The position numbers were made by a program, and so were the translations under genes. This document shows positions 1-5,933 of a stretch of DNA of 6,529 bases, in pieces. The stretch's first letter is position 1. Each line of letters begins with the position of its first letter. The notes under the pieces are model-generated. The model did no database searches and was not told the DNA's origin. It saw only the letters and a program-made list of their open reading frames with translations. This DNA is from Bacteroidota bacterium. GTDB taxonomy: Bacteria; Bacteroidota; Bacteroidia; Bacteroidales; Rikenellaceae. The DNA lies in assembly GCA_023413645.1 (NCBI GenBank), contig JAEZPN010000076.1:1-6529 (forward strand), written 5' to 3'.

Positions 1-125
1 CCTGTCCACTCGTCTACTTCGCAGGGAAATAGCAACCCTTTTTGTTCGTAGTGGCGCAGAGTCTTAACTGTTACTTGCATCATCTTTGAGAACTCTCCGA
101 TTTTTAACTTTGTTAATTTACTCAT
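1..125 (-). CDS. MerR-family transcriptional regulator, N-terminal fragment (runs off the left edge)
   Basis: The reverse strand encodes about 41 residues beginning MSKLTKLKIGEFSKMMQ, then VTVKTLRHYEQKGLL, and ending EVDEWTG at the window edge. This is the MerR winged helix-turn-helix start: the IGEFSK first helix, the V.VKTLRHYE recognition helix, and the GLL...VDE.TGYRYY wing, cut just before its YRYY. The family binds promoter DNA as a dimer and untwists over-long spacers when an effector is bound. The VDEWTG spelling resembles members with a C-terminal GyrI-like multidrug-binding domain, but that part is off-window, so the effector is unknown. Two in-frame ATGs exist, at 140 and 125. I chose 125 because the predicted transcript starts near 149, leaving about 24 bases of leader; the ATG at 140 (five extra residues, MNRTI) would have only about 9. 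Too little remains for a gene symbol. Confidence 0.88.
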   Translation of the reverse strand, partial: MSKLTKLKIGEFSKMMQVTVKTLRHYEQKGLLFPCEVDEWT

Positions 126-137
126 AATCGTACGATT
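126..137. repeat. 12-base perfect palindrome next to the MerR start codon
   Basis: AATCGTACGATT is its own reverse complement. It lies immediately upstream of the chosen ATG at 125, between the two candidate in-frame starts, and inside the predicted 5' leader. It could be a second operator for a dimeric regulator, a small leader hairpin, or chance. If translation starts at 140 instead, it is simply coding sequence. Confidence 0.45.
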
Positions 138-153
138 CATTTGCTAGCGAGTG

Positions 154-187
154 CAAAGTTAATATATGCCCTTAGGGACGAGTCAAG
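154..187 (-). promoter_or_regulatory. Promoter of the MerR-family gene, with a dyad in its spacer
   Basis: On the minus strand TAACTTTG (161 to 154) matches the Bacteroidetes -7 consensus TAnnTTTG exactly. CTTGAC lies upstream (187 to 182) as a -33 element, with about 20 bases between TTGAC and the -7 box. The spacer contains an inverted repeat, CCCTTAGGG on the plus strand at 169-177, centred close to its middle. That is where MerR-family operators normally sit. Transcription would start near 149 and read into the regulator, so autoregulation is the natural inference. The -7 match is seen directly; the regulator binding is inferred. Confidence 0.6.
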
Positions 188-256
188 AGAAAAATGAAAT
201 ATTTTCAGCAGAAAATTAAAAATAGGAATATTATATGTCGCACTTGTATAAACAAA
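188..256. other. AT-rich intergenic stretch between terminator and MerR promoter
   Basis: No coding potential was seen on either strand. The only structure is a 6-base-pair inverted repeat (ATTTTC / GAAAAT, 201-216) with a 4-base loop, composed almost only of A-T pairs. It may help open DNA upstream of the regulator promoter, but there is no firm evidence of function. Confidence 0.4.
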
Positions 257-285
257 TTCGGCGGTAAAAATAATTCACCGCCGAA
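257..285 (-). terminator. Intrinsic terminator downstream of the sialidase gene
   Basis: A perfect 9-base-pair stem (TTCGGCGGT at 257-265 against ACCGCCGAA at 277-285) encloses an 11-base AT-rich loop. Read on the minus strand, the stem is followed by TTTGTTTA, a reasonable T-rich tail. It begins about 50 bases past the sialidase stop codon. On the plus strand the flank after the stem is A-rich (AAAAGTGC), so termination of leftward transcription is the better reading. It probably ends the dxs-dehydrogenase-sialidase transcript and insulates the regulator gene at the left edge. Confidence 0.75.
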
Positions 286-336
286 AAAGTGCAACCCGTT
301 TCGGGCAGCCTTTACTATATCTTATGCGTGGGGTAG

Positions 337-1677
337 CTACTCCTTACGGTAGGTGTATTTGCCGTCGGTGAGATCCTCAATCTCGAAGCACTCATAGACA
401 ATGGTGTAACCACCGTAGGCGAAGTTGCTCTTGCCGTAGGTCTCCTCCTCATAGAGGAAGGCGAGGCGGTTGTCCTTCTGCCATGCCATAGTAGAGTATG
501 CCGAGTTGAGCGTTGTAACCTGCTTAACACCATCCCAGTCTGCTGCAATAGTGTAGCTTGATAGGTAGTCCATATCAGTCTCGAGCTCCTTATAGTAGAT
601 GCCCACATTCTTGCGGTCGGGACCCAGGGGCAACGACTGCAACAAGATGTGCATAGGCTCGCTATCCGCAACACGTGTTACGGGCAACACCATAACCTCA
701 CCATTTGTGGAGTTATCCTTAGCCGCCACGCCGCCATTTGCCGCGCCAGAGAATACGTAGTCGTCCCAAGTACCTGTGCCTGAGGCAACATCTGTGAAGG
801 TGAAGATGTTGTAGTAGCGACCATTGTTGTAGCGTGAGCTAAGAAGGATGCGGCCATCGGGCAACTCCTCAACCTTTGGCTCGTCGGCAGTGTTGTATAC
901 TGCGGGAGTGTCGATGCTGCCGAGCACCTTCCAGTTGCCACCAAAGTCGTCAGAGAAGAGGACATAGTTCATGTGCTTAGCGCTTCTGTCGCGCACGAGA
1001 ACTGCACAGTAGAGGCGGTAGTAGCTGCCCACTTTTATTGTCTTACTCTGCATGATGCGACCCGAAGCCACGAACATAGAGCGTACGGGGCCATACTTCG
1101 AGGTGTCGAATTGTTCATAGATAGACTCTGCGATATCCTCGGGCGCGTTCCATGTTTTGCCACCATCCTCGCTATAGAAGCGGGCGATACACTGGTGGTT
1201 CTGGCGCGTGCCATTCTGGAAAGATACGTTGCCTGCGCACGACATCATAAGCACGCGATTAGACTCGCTATCTGCCACGATGCAGGGGTCGCCATAACCC
1301 ACGCTCATAAAGTCGGTAGCCTCGGCACCCTTACCCTCGATAAGTGGCATTACATCGGTCCAGGTATTACCGTTGTCGTATGACAGGCGGTAGTGGAGGT
1401 CGATGCGGCCATAGTTCGTAACGCCGATATCGGTGCCGCTATGGCGGTAGTCGGCAATAGCCACCAGCGTGCCATCCTTGGTAACTGCAATCGCGGGGAT
1501 GCGATAGGGGATGTCCCCCTGGGTGGGTGTAGGCATCTGGAAGACCTCGAAGCGCTCCGCCTTGGGCTTCACGGGCTCGGGCTTGGGGGTGTTGGGCTCG
1601 TCGGGTGTGCATGCCGTGGCAGCGGTGAGCGAGAGCGCAACAAGTGACGATAACATGGATGTGATATATCTCCTCAT
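337..1677 (-). CDS. Lipoprotein exo-alpha-sialidase (neuraminidase), GH33 family
   Basis: Probable secreted sialidase that releases terminal sialic acid from glycoconjugates. I chose the ATG at 1677 (446 residues); an in-frame TTG at 1686, directly after the previous stop, would add only three residues. The N-terminus MRRYITSML plus a hydrophobic stretch ending TAATAC gives a lipoprotein signal with lipidated Cys23. TPDEP follows, an acidic patch like the Bacteroidetes surface-export signal, and then a Pro/Lys linker. Catalytic features of the six-bladed propeller are present: YRIP with the first triad Arg (about 59), a candidate acid/base Asp in SGTDIG (about 83), and three Asp boxes (SYDNGNTW about 99, SEDGGKTW about 169, SDDFGGNW about 242). 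DEPKVEEL supplies Glu266, SSR supplies Arg282, DRKNVG carries a candidate third Arg (355), and AYST carries the likely nucleophile Tyr394. No room remains for an extra carbohydrate-binding domain, unlike the longer Bacteroides NanH type. It starts 9 bases after the dehydrogenase gene. Linkage specificity, and hydrolytic versus trans-sialidase activity, cannot be read from sequence. Confidence 0.9.
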   Translation of the reverse strand: MRRYITSMLSSLVALSLTAATACTPDEPNTPKPEPVKPKAERFEVFQMPTPTQGDIPYRIPAIAVTKDGTLVAIADYRHSGTDIGVTNYGRIDLHYRLSYDNGNTWTDVMPLIEGKGAEATDFMSVGYGDPCIVADSESNRVLMMSCAGNVSFQNGTRQNHQCIARFYSEDGGKTWNAPEDIAESIYEQFDTSKYGPVRSMFVASGRIMQSKTIKVGSYYRLYCAVLVRDRSAKHMNYVLFSDDFGGNWKVLGSIDTPAVYNTADEPKVEELPDGRILLSSRYNNGRYYNIFTFTDVASGTGTWDDYVFSGAANGGVAAKDNSTNGEVMVLPVTRVADSEPMHILLQSLPLGPDRKNVGIYYKELETDMDYLSSYTIAADWDGVKQVTTLNSAYSTMAWQKDNRLAFLYEEETYGKSNFAYGGYTIVYECFEIEDLTDGKYTYRKE

Positions 1678-1686
1678 GGTAGACAA

Positions 1687-2430
1687 TTATTTGCGGTAGG
1701 TGTAGTATGCGCCAGCCTGGCATGTAGGCATGAGCACGATGTCGTTGACGTTAACGTGTGCGGGGAGGTTGAGCATCCAGTAGATTGCCTCGGCGATATC
1801 CTCGCCCTGCAACGCCTCAACGCCCTTATATACACCTGCTGCACGCTCCTTGTCGCCATGGAAACGTACCTCAGAGAACTCTGTCTCCACCATGCCGGGG
1901 CGCACCTCGCCAACCTTGATGCCTGCGCTGAGCAAGTCGGCACGCATAGCCTGTGAGATAGCGTGTACTGCGTGCTTAGATGCGCAGTATACCGCACCAT
2001 TCTCGTATGGCTCAGTACCAGCGATAGAACCAATATTGATGATATGGCCACCCTGGCCCGCCTCAACCATGGCGTGGCTGATAATCTTTGTTACGTAGAG
2101 AAGACCCTTTACGTTGGTGTCGATCATGGCATCCCAGTCGCGTGAGTCGCCACGGTCGATATGCTCCAAACCAGCTGCGAGACCTGCGTTGTTAACCAAT
2201 ACGTCTACGCGACCGAGGGGTGTGAGGTGCTCGATGCACTCCGCCTCAGAGCGTACGTCGAAGTTCAAGACTACACATTTTGCTCCCTTTGCCTCAATCT
2301 CCTTTTTGAGTGCCTCGAGGCGATCCATGCGGCGACCAGTGATGATAATCTCAGTCTCGGGTGCTGCCAACTTAAGGGCTGTGGCGCGACCAATACCTGA
2401 TGTCGCACCTGTAACAAGAATACGTTTCAT
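1687..2430 (-). CDS. Short-chain dehydrogenase/reductase, YdfG-like (NADP-dependent 3-hydroxy acid dehydrogenase type)
   Basis: A 247-residue classical SDR, probably a cytosolic NADP(H)-dependent alcohol/hydroxy acid oxidoreductase. The Rossmann glycine motif TGATSGIG spans residues 7-14. TGRR (31-34) puts two arginines after the second strand, favouring NADP over NAD. NNAG is at 80-83 and the structural Asn at 106 (DTN). The catalytic Ser135, Tyr148 and Lys152 follow in order (NIGSIAG, YCASK), then the PG turn at 178-179. The C-terminal LPAHVNVND..LMP closely resembles E. coli YdfG (LPAHVNINTLEMMP), which oxidises L-allo-threonine, serine and 3-hydroxy acids and also reduces malonic semialdehyde. 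Length matches YdfG (248). The physiological substrate here is unknown, so I give no symbol. It lies 19 bases after dxs and 9 bases before the sialidase, probably in the same transcript. The upstream leader contains GATAG seven bases before the ATG and no clear Shine-Dalgarno. Confidence 0.93.
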   Translation of the reverse strand: MKRILVTGATSGIGRATALKLAAPETEIIITGRRMDRLEALKKEIEAKGAKCVVLNFDVRSEAECIEHLTPLGRVDVLVNNAGLAAGLEHIDRGDSRDWDAMIDTNVKGLLYVTKIISHAMVEAGQGGHIINIGSIAGTEPYENGAVYCASKHAVHAISQAMRADLLSAGIKVGEVRPGMVETEFSEVRFHGDKERAAGVYKGVEALQGEDIAEAIYWMLNLPAHVNVNDIVLMPTCQAGAYYTYRK

Positions 2431-2449
2431 AGCTATCGTAGTTTTAAAT

Positions 2450-4315
2450 TTATATGCTCTCTATTGTCGCGAGGAGCGATGCCTCGTCGTAGGCGCAGTC
2501 TGCGTAGAGCTCTGCGGGTTTGCCGTGCTCGATAAATGTGTCGCCAATGCCGAGGTTTTTCACTCGGGGTGTGTAGCCCTGGCGTGCGAGGTATGCCGAT
2601 ATGGCCTCGCCAACACCGCCACGTACAGCGCCATCCTCAATGGTGATAACCTTATCGAAGCGGCTACCTATGGCGTTGAGCATCTCCTCATCGAGGGGTT
2701 TTATATAGCGTAGATCATAGACAGCGACGCTACGTGTGCTACGCTCGGCAGCGCGTAGTGCCACATTTGCCATTGTACCCGTAGCGATGATAGCGATGTC
2801 GCTACCCGCCTTAAGCTCCTCGCCACGCATACCAGTGCTGACAAACTCCGTGTCGCGCCACTCTACGCCCTCGCCTAAGCCGCGGGGATAGCGGATGACG
2901 GTGGGGGTGTCGGCCTTAGATGCTGTGTACAGCATTTGGCGCAGCTGCCACTCGTTGCGTGGTGCCGCGATGGTGAGGTTGGGAATGCAACTGAAGTATG
3001 CAATGTCGAAGGCGCCATGGTGTGTTGCACCATCCTCGCCTACGAGGCCTGCACGGTCGAGACACAATACCACGGGGAGGTTCTGCAGCGCTACATCATG
3101 GATGACATTGTCGTATGCGCGCTGCATAAATGATGAGTATATGTTGCAGAAGGGACGGCTACCCGCTGCGGCAAGACCCGCAGAGAAGGTTACGGCGTGA
3201 CCCTCGGCAATGCCCACGTCGAAGCAGCGCTCGGGCATCTCCTTCATCATTATATTCATAGAGCAACCCGAGGGCATGGCGGGGGTGATACCCACAATGC
3301 GCTCGTCGAGGCGTGCAAGGTCGAGGAGTGTCTGACCAAATACATCCTGGTAGCGGTCGGCAGTGTATTCCGTCTTTACGCGCTCGCCTGTGGCGAGGTC
3401 AAAGCGACCTGGGGCGTGCCATACCGAGGGATCTTGCTCGGCAGGGGCGTAGCCCTTACCCTTAGTTGTCTTGATATGCAGTAGCTTGGGACCTCCGATA
3501 TCCTTGAGGCTCTTAAGCACGTCTATAAGCTGCTCGAGGTTGTGACCGTCGACAACACCAAAATAGCGGAAGTTTAGACTCTCGAAGAGGTTGCTATTGC
3601 GTAGTATGCCATGCTTAACCGCATTACCCGTGCGGCGTGCCATCTTCAATACGGGTGGCACCTTAGCAAGCACCCTCCAGAGTGAACTCTTAAATTTGTT
3701 GTACCACTTCGAGGTCGATATGTGGAGTAGGTAGCGGTCCAATGCTCCCGATGGCTTGTCGATAGACATCTCGTTGTCGTTGAGGATGACGAGGATGTCG
3801 GTGCTGGGTGAGGCTCCCGCATTGTTTAGTCCCTCGAAGGCGAGACCTCCCGTGAGTGCGCCATCGCCAATCACGGCAACAACGTGGTTCTTCTCCTGTC
3901 GCAACTCCATGGCCTTGGCGATGCCGAAGGCGGCAGAGATGCTAACTGAAGAGTGACCTGCGCCGAAGTTGTCGTACTCGCTTTCGGTCATGCGTGGAAA
4001 GCCGCTAATGCCTCCGCGCTTGCGGTTTGTGACAAAGCTATCGCGGCGACCTGTGATAATCTTATGGGCATATGCCTGGTGACCTACGTCCCACACTATG
4101 CAATCTTTGGGGGTGTTGTAGACATAGTGTAGCGCGGTGGTAAGTTCCACCGTGCCGAGGCTTGAACCTAGGTGTCCAGGGTTTGTAGAGCAACACTCCA
4201 AAATATAGCGTCGCACCTCCTCGGCATAGCATTTTAGGTCGCCAATGCTGAGTGTGCGCAACTGCTCGGGGCAGTCCACTGTATTAAGGAGTTTAGACTC
4301 TTGGGTATCTGTCAT
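2450..4315 (-). CDS. dxs: 1-deoxy-D-xylulose-5-phosphate synthase
   Basis: Cytosolic thiamine-diphosphate enzyme that condenses pyruvate and glyceraldehyde 3-phosphate to 1-deoxy-D-xylulose 5-phosphate, the first step of the MEP isoprenoid pathway. It also supplies precursor for thiamine and pyridoxal phosphate. At 621 residues it is full length (E. coli 620). The N-terminal TPP domain has PGHLGSSLG with His49, GAGHSS with His121, and the cofactor motif GDGALTGG (150-157) ending in LNDNEMSID (178-186). The central pyrimidine-binding domain has GITPAMPSG (342-350) and DVGIAEGHAV with catalytic Glu371. It continues with Tyr393 and Arg399 (IYSSFMQRAYD), DGATHHG with His432, and RYPRG with Arg478, residues matching the known substrate pocket. 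The C-terminal transketolase domain carries the usual DLRYIKPLD and EDGAVRGGVGEA. MTDTQES is the natural start; a TAnnTTTG promoter lies about 60 bases upstream. It is first gene of the minus-strand run. No key residue is missing. Confidence 0.98.
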   Translation of the reverse strand: MTDTQESKLLNTVDCPEQLRTLSIGDLKCYAEEVRRYILECCSTNPGHLGSSLGTVELTTALHYVYNTPKDCIVWDVGHQAYAHKIITGRRDSFVTNRKRGGISGFPRMTESEYDNFGAGHSSVSISAAFGIAKAMELRQEKNHVVAVIGDGALTGGLAFEGLNNAGASPSTDILVILNDNEMSIDKPSGALDRYLLHISTSKWYNKFKSSLWRVLAKVPPVLKMARRTGNAVKHGILRNSNLFESLNFRYFGVVDGHNLEQLIDVLKSLKDIGGPKLLHIKTTKGKGYAPAEQDPSVWHAPGRFDLATGERVKTEYTADRYQDVFGQTLLDLARLDERIVGITPAMPSGCSMNIMMKEMPERCFDVGIAEGHAVTFSAGLAAAGSRPFCNIYSSFMQRAYDNVIHDVALQNLPVVLCLDRAGLVGEDGATHHGAFDIAYFSCIPNLTIAAPRNEWQLRQMLYTASKADTPTVIRYPRGLGEGVEWRDTEFVSTGMRGEELKAGSDIAIIATGTMANVALRAAERSTRSVAVYDLRYIKPLDEEMLNAIGSRFDKVITIEDGAVRGGVGEAISAYLARQGYTPRVKNLGIGDTFIEHGKPAELYADCAYDEASLLATIESI

Positions 4316-4342
4316 ATCAAACTGTTACTTCGCTGTTCGGAG

Positions 4343-4359
4343 CCATACCTCTGGTATGG
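4343..4359 (-). promoter_or_regulatory. Hairpin in the dxs 5' leader
   Basis: CCATACC, a 3-base loop and GGTATGG form a perfect 7-base-pair inverted repeat, ending 27 bases before the dxs ATG and inside the predicted leader. No T-tract follows on the minus strand, so it is not a simple terminator. It could be an operator for a dimeric repressor or an RNA hairpin affecting translation or stability. It is much too small for a TPP riboswitch, and no conserved TPP-box sequence was seen. Confidence 0.5.
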
Positions 4360-4378
4360 TATATTTGTATTCAAGTTA

Positions 4379-4386
4379 CAAAAATA
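4379..4386 (-). promoter_or_regulatory. Promoter -7 element for dxs
   Basis: TATTTTTG on the minus strand matches TAnnTTTG exactly, predicting a start near 4374 and a leader of about 58 bases. An upstream A-tract (eight A on the minus strand, 4390-4397) could aid bending or opening. I see no good TTG at the usual -33 distance, so the promoter is supported by one element only. It would drive dxs and probably the two genes after it. Confidence 0.5.
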
Positions 4387-4429
4387 GTGTTTTTTTTCAA
4401 TTTGTTCACTCCTTATTGATAAAAAGATG

Positions 4430-4448
4430 CACTGTTGCTGCAATAGTG
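4430..4448. repeat. Imperfect dyad between the divergent dxs and pyrH promoters
   Basis: CACTGTTG and CAATAGTG flank a 3-base centre, giving eight positions that pair, one of them G-T. On the plus strand ATTTTTTA follows directly; on the minus strand CATCTTTTTATC follows. It therefore resembles a bidirectional terminator, although no plus-strand gene ends here. It sits about 45 bases from the dxs -7 box and 22 bases upstream of the pyrH -33 box. A shared operator or an insulator are the other readings. A second, purely A-T inverted repeat (4449-4455 with 4464-4470) overlaps its flank. Confidence 0.4.
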
Positions 4449-4469
4449 ATTTTTTAGTCGCCGAAAAAA

Positions 4470-4500
4470 TTGCTATTTTTAGAGAAAATAACTATCTTCG
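4470..4500 (+). promoter_or_regulatory. Promoter of the pyrH-thioredoxin-frr run
   Basis: TTG at 4470-4472 and TATCTTCG at 4493-4500 are separated by 20 bases, the usual Bacteroidetes -33/-7 spacing. The -7 box differs from TAnnTTTG at one position (C for T). Transcription would begin near 4505, leaving a leader of about 33 bases. The leader is A-rich before the ATG (AAAGCAAAAATCT) and has no Shine-Dalgarno, as expected for strongly translated Bacteroidetes genes. Confidence 0.55.
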
Positions 4501-4537
4501 CATCTGATTAGGCTATTTTAACTCAAAGCAAAAATCT

Positions 4538-5254
4538 ATGGCAACTTCAAAATATAAGAGAATTCTTCTCAAACTCAGCGGTGAGTCGTTGCAGGGAAAA
4601 CAGAATTATGGTCATGATGTTGAGGTGCTCAACGCTTACGCCCAGCAGATTAAAACTATCCACGAGATGGGTGTCGAGATAGGCATCGTAATAGGTGGCG
4701 GTAATATCTTCCGTGGTATTCAGGGCGCAGGTCGCGGCTTCGATCGCGTTAAGGGCGATCAGATGGGTATGCTTGCAACAATCATCAACTCGTTGGCTCT
4801 GCAGTCGGCTTTGGAGTCTCAGGGCGTGAAGTGCAAAGTCTTGACATCTATCCGCATGGAGCCTATCGGCGAGTACTACTCAAAGGCTAAGGCGTTGGAG
4901 TATCTCGAGGCGGGTTACGTAGTAATCATCGGCGGTGGTACCTCTAATCCATACTTCTCTACCGACACAGCTTCGGCATTGCGCGGCATCGAGATCGAGG
5001 CGGACATCATGTTCAAGGGTACACGCGTAGATGGCATCTACACTGCTGATCCAGAGAAGGATCCTACAGCTACTAAGTTCGATACGATCACATTTGACGA
5101 GGTGTTGGCACGTCGCTTGAAGGTTATGGACCAGACCGCTTTTACCCTCTGTCGCGAGAACCACTTGCCACTTATGGTATTCGACATGGATACTCCAGGT
5201 AACCTCGAGAAGGTAGTACGTGGCGAGAACATCGGCACTGTGGTAACCGAGTAG
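4538..5254 (+). CDS. pyrH: UMP kinase (uridylate kinase)
   Basis: Cytosolic hexameric enzyme of the amino acid kinase fold that phosphorylates UMP to UDP with ATP in de novo pyrimidine nucleotide synthesis. It is unrelated to eukaryotic UMP/CMP kinases. The 238 residues match the usual length (E. coli 241). Visible motifs in order are KLSGESL (12-18), the phosphate-binding loop GGGNIFRG (53-60) with Arg59, and FDRVKGDQMGMLAT (68-81) with UMP-contacting Asp74. GGGTSNPYFSTDTAS (132-146) is followed by Lys160, the nucleotide-binding TRVDGIYTADP (162-172) and VMDQTAF (197-203). The MATSKYKRILLKLSGE start is typical and follows an A-rich leader. It is first gene of a plus-strand run, 38 bases ahead of the thioredoxin gene. 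No anomaly was seen in the protein. Confidence 0.98.
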   Translation: MATSKYKRILLKLSGESLQGKQNYGHDVEVLNAYAQQIKTIHEMGVEIGIVIGGGNIFRGIQGAGRGFDRVKGDQMGMLATIINSLALQSALESQGVKCKVLTSIRMEPIGEYYSKAKALEYLEAGYVVIIGGGTSNPYFSTDTASALRGIEIEADIMFKGTRVDGIYTADPEKDPTATKFDTITFDEVLARRLKVMDQTAFTLCRENHLPLMVFDMDTPGNLEKVVRGENIGTVVTE

Positions 5255-5282
5255 TCGCAAATGCTGCATATAATTTAAAACA

Positions 5283-5295
5283 GATAGATATTATG
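5283..5295 (+). promoter_or_regulatory. Translation leader motif GATAGATA before the thioredoxin gene
   Basis: GATAGATATT directly precedes the ATG, with the first G ten bases upstream of the start codon. The same string, with one base changed (GATAGATACT), precedes frr at exactly the same distance. There is no purine-rich Shine-Dalgarno here. It may be a ribosome-recruiting leader, but function is inferred only from the repetition. Confidence 0.35.
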
Positions 5296-5910
5296 GCTAA
5301 TACAACACACAAAAAACGTGGCTCTGCGCTTACGCTTAGCTTATTGCTCGTAGCGCTCATCGCAATCACTGCATATATCGTCGCAACACTACCCGAGGAT
5401 GTTGAGAGTACTCAGCCTGTTGAGGGTGCTGTGGCGAAACTCGCCGATGATAATATGCCCGACGATATCGCTGAGACAACACTTATCAATGCTGGTGACA
5501 TCGCTCCCGACTTCACTGTTGAGATGCTCGATGGCAGCAAGGTGACCCTCTCGGAGTTGCAGGGTAAGCCTACATTGCTTATCTTCTGGGCTACATGGTG
5601 CTCTCCCTGCCGCTTGGAGTTGTCGAAACTTCAGGAGCATATTATCGACCGCTATGGCGATAAGATCAACGTTCTGCCCATTTCGCGCGGCGAGGAGCGT
5701 GAGGTTGTTGAGGGTTACATCTCACAGATGGGCTACACCTTCGCTGTCGGTCTTGATGGCGACCAGCAGGCATATAACAAATATGCAACTAACTACATCC
5801 CTCGTTGCTTTGTTATCGATGCAAAGGGTGAGGTGTTGTACTCGGGCGTAGGCTACGACGATGTCGTTGTCCAGGATGTCGAAAACGCGATCAATAAGGC
5901 TCTCCTATAA
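5293..5910 (+). CDS. Membrane-anchored TlpA/ResA-like thioredoxin-fold protein
   Basis: A 205-residue envelope thiol-disulfide oxidoreductase. A basic N-terminus (THKKRG) is followed by one hydrophobic segment at about 12-31, with no lipobox cysteine. It is therefore probably an uncleaved anchor placing the rest in the periplasm. An acidic linker (about 35-68) leads into the redoxin domain, which begins GDIAPDFTVEMLDG..VTLSELQGKP as in TlpA, ResA and AhpC/TSA-like proteins. The active site FWATWCSPC has Cys103 and Cys106, and the cis-proline is in NYIPRCFVID (Pro170). Such proteins reduce apocytochrome or other envelope disulfides, in partnership with a DsbD/CcdA-type donor not present here. 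An extra Cys172 lies two residues after the cis-proline. The gene is placed between pyrH and frr with short gaps, so it is probably cotranscribed; its client protein cannot be told from the window. Confidence 0.9.
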   Translation: MANTTHKKRGSALTLSLLLVALIAITAYIVATLPEDVESTQPVEGAVAKLADDNMPDDIAETTLINAGDIAPDFTVEMLDGSKVTLSELQGKPTLLIFWATWCSPCRLELSKLQEHIIDRYGDKINVLPISRGEEREVVEGYISQMGYTFAVGLDGDQQAYNKYATNYIPRCFVIDAKGEVLYSGVGYDDVVVQDVENAINKALL

Positions 5911-5933
5911 TAAGTTGAATATTAAACAAATAA

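Noticed and set aside
201..216. ATTTTC/GAAAAT hairpin as a second terminator
   Set aside because: The stem is only six pairs, five of them A-T, and a stronger GC-rich hairpin at 257-285 already follows the sialidase.
973..1383. 136-codon open frame on the plus strand
   Set aside because: It is antisense to the sialidase propeller region, which has clear motifs; the translation has no recognisable domain.
1678..1686. TTG start codon giving a three-residue-longer sialidase
   Set aside because: The ATG at 1677 is a better start codon and begins a standard MRR...lipoprotein signal; the TTG directly abuts the preceding stop and adds nothing recognisable.
337..1710. Shared C-terminal residues TYRK in the dehydrogenase and the sialidase, with a short shared DNA string near both stops
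   Set aside because: The match is about eleven bases, easily explained by chance and codon preference, and the proteins are unrelated; no repeat extends beyond it.
1674..2066. 130-codon minus-strand open frame overlapping the dehydrogenase
   Set aside because: It is out of frame with a well-supported SDR protein and has no recognisable motif.
2114..2713. 199-codon open frame on the plus strand
   Set aside because: It lies opposite the dehydrogenase and dxs genes and has a low-complexity, Arg/Ser-rich translation with no family resemblance, as expected for an antisense shadow.
4316..4378. TPP or other metabolite riboswitch before dxs
   Set aside because: The predicted leader is about 58 bases with a single short hairpin, too small for known TPP riboswitches and without their conserved sequence.
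4245..4457. 70-codon plus-strand open frame spanning the dxs start and the divergent promoter region
   Set aside because: It overlaps the dxs 5' end in antisense and crosses promoter elements and hairpins; no family resemblance or translation leader was seen.
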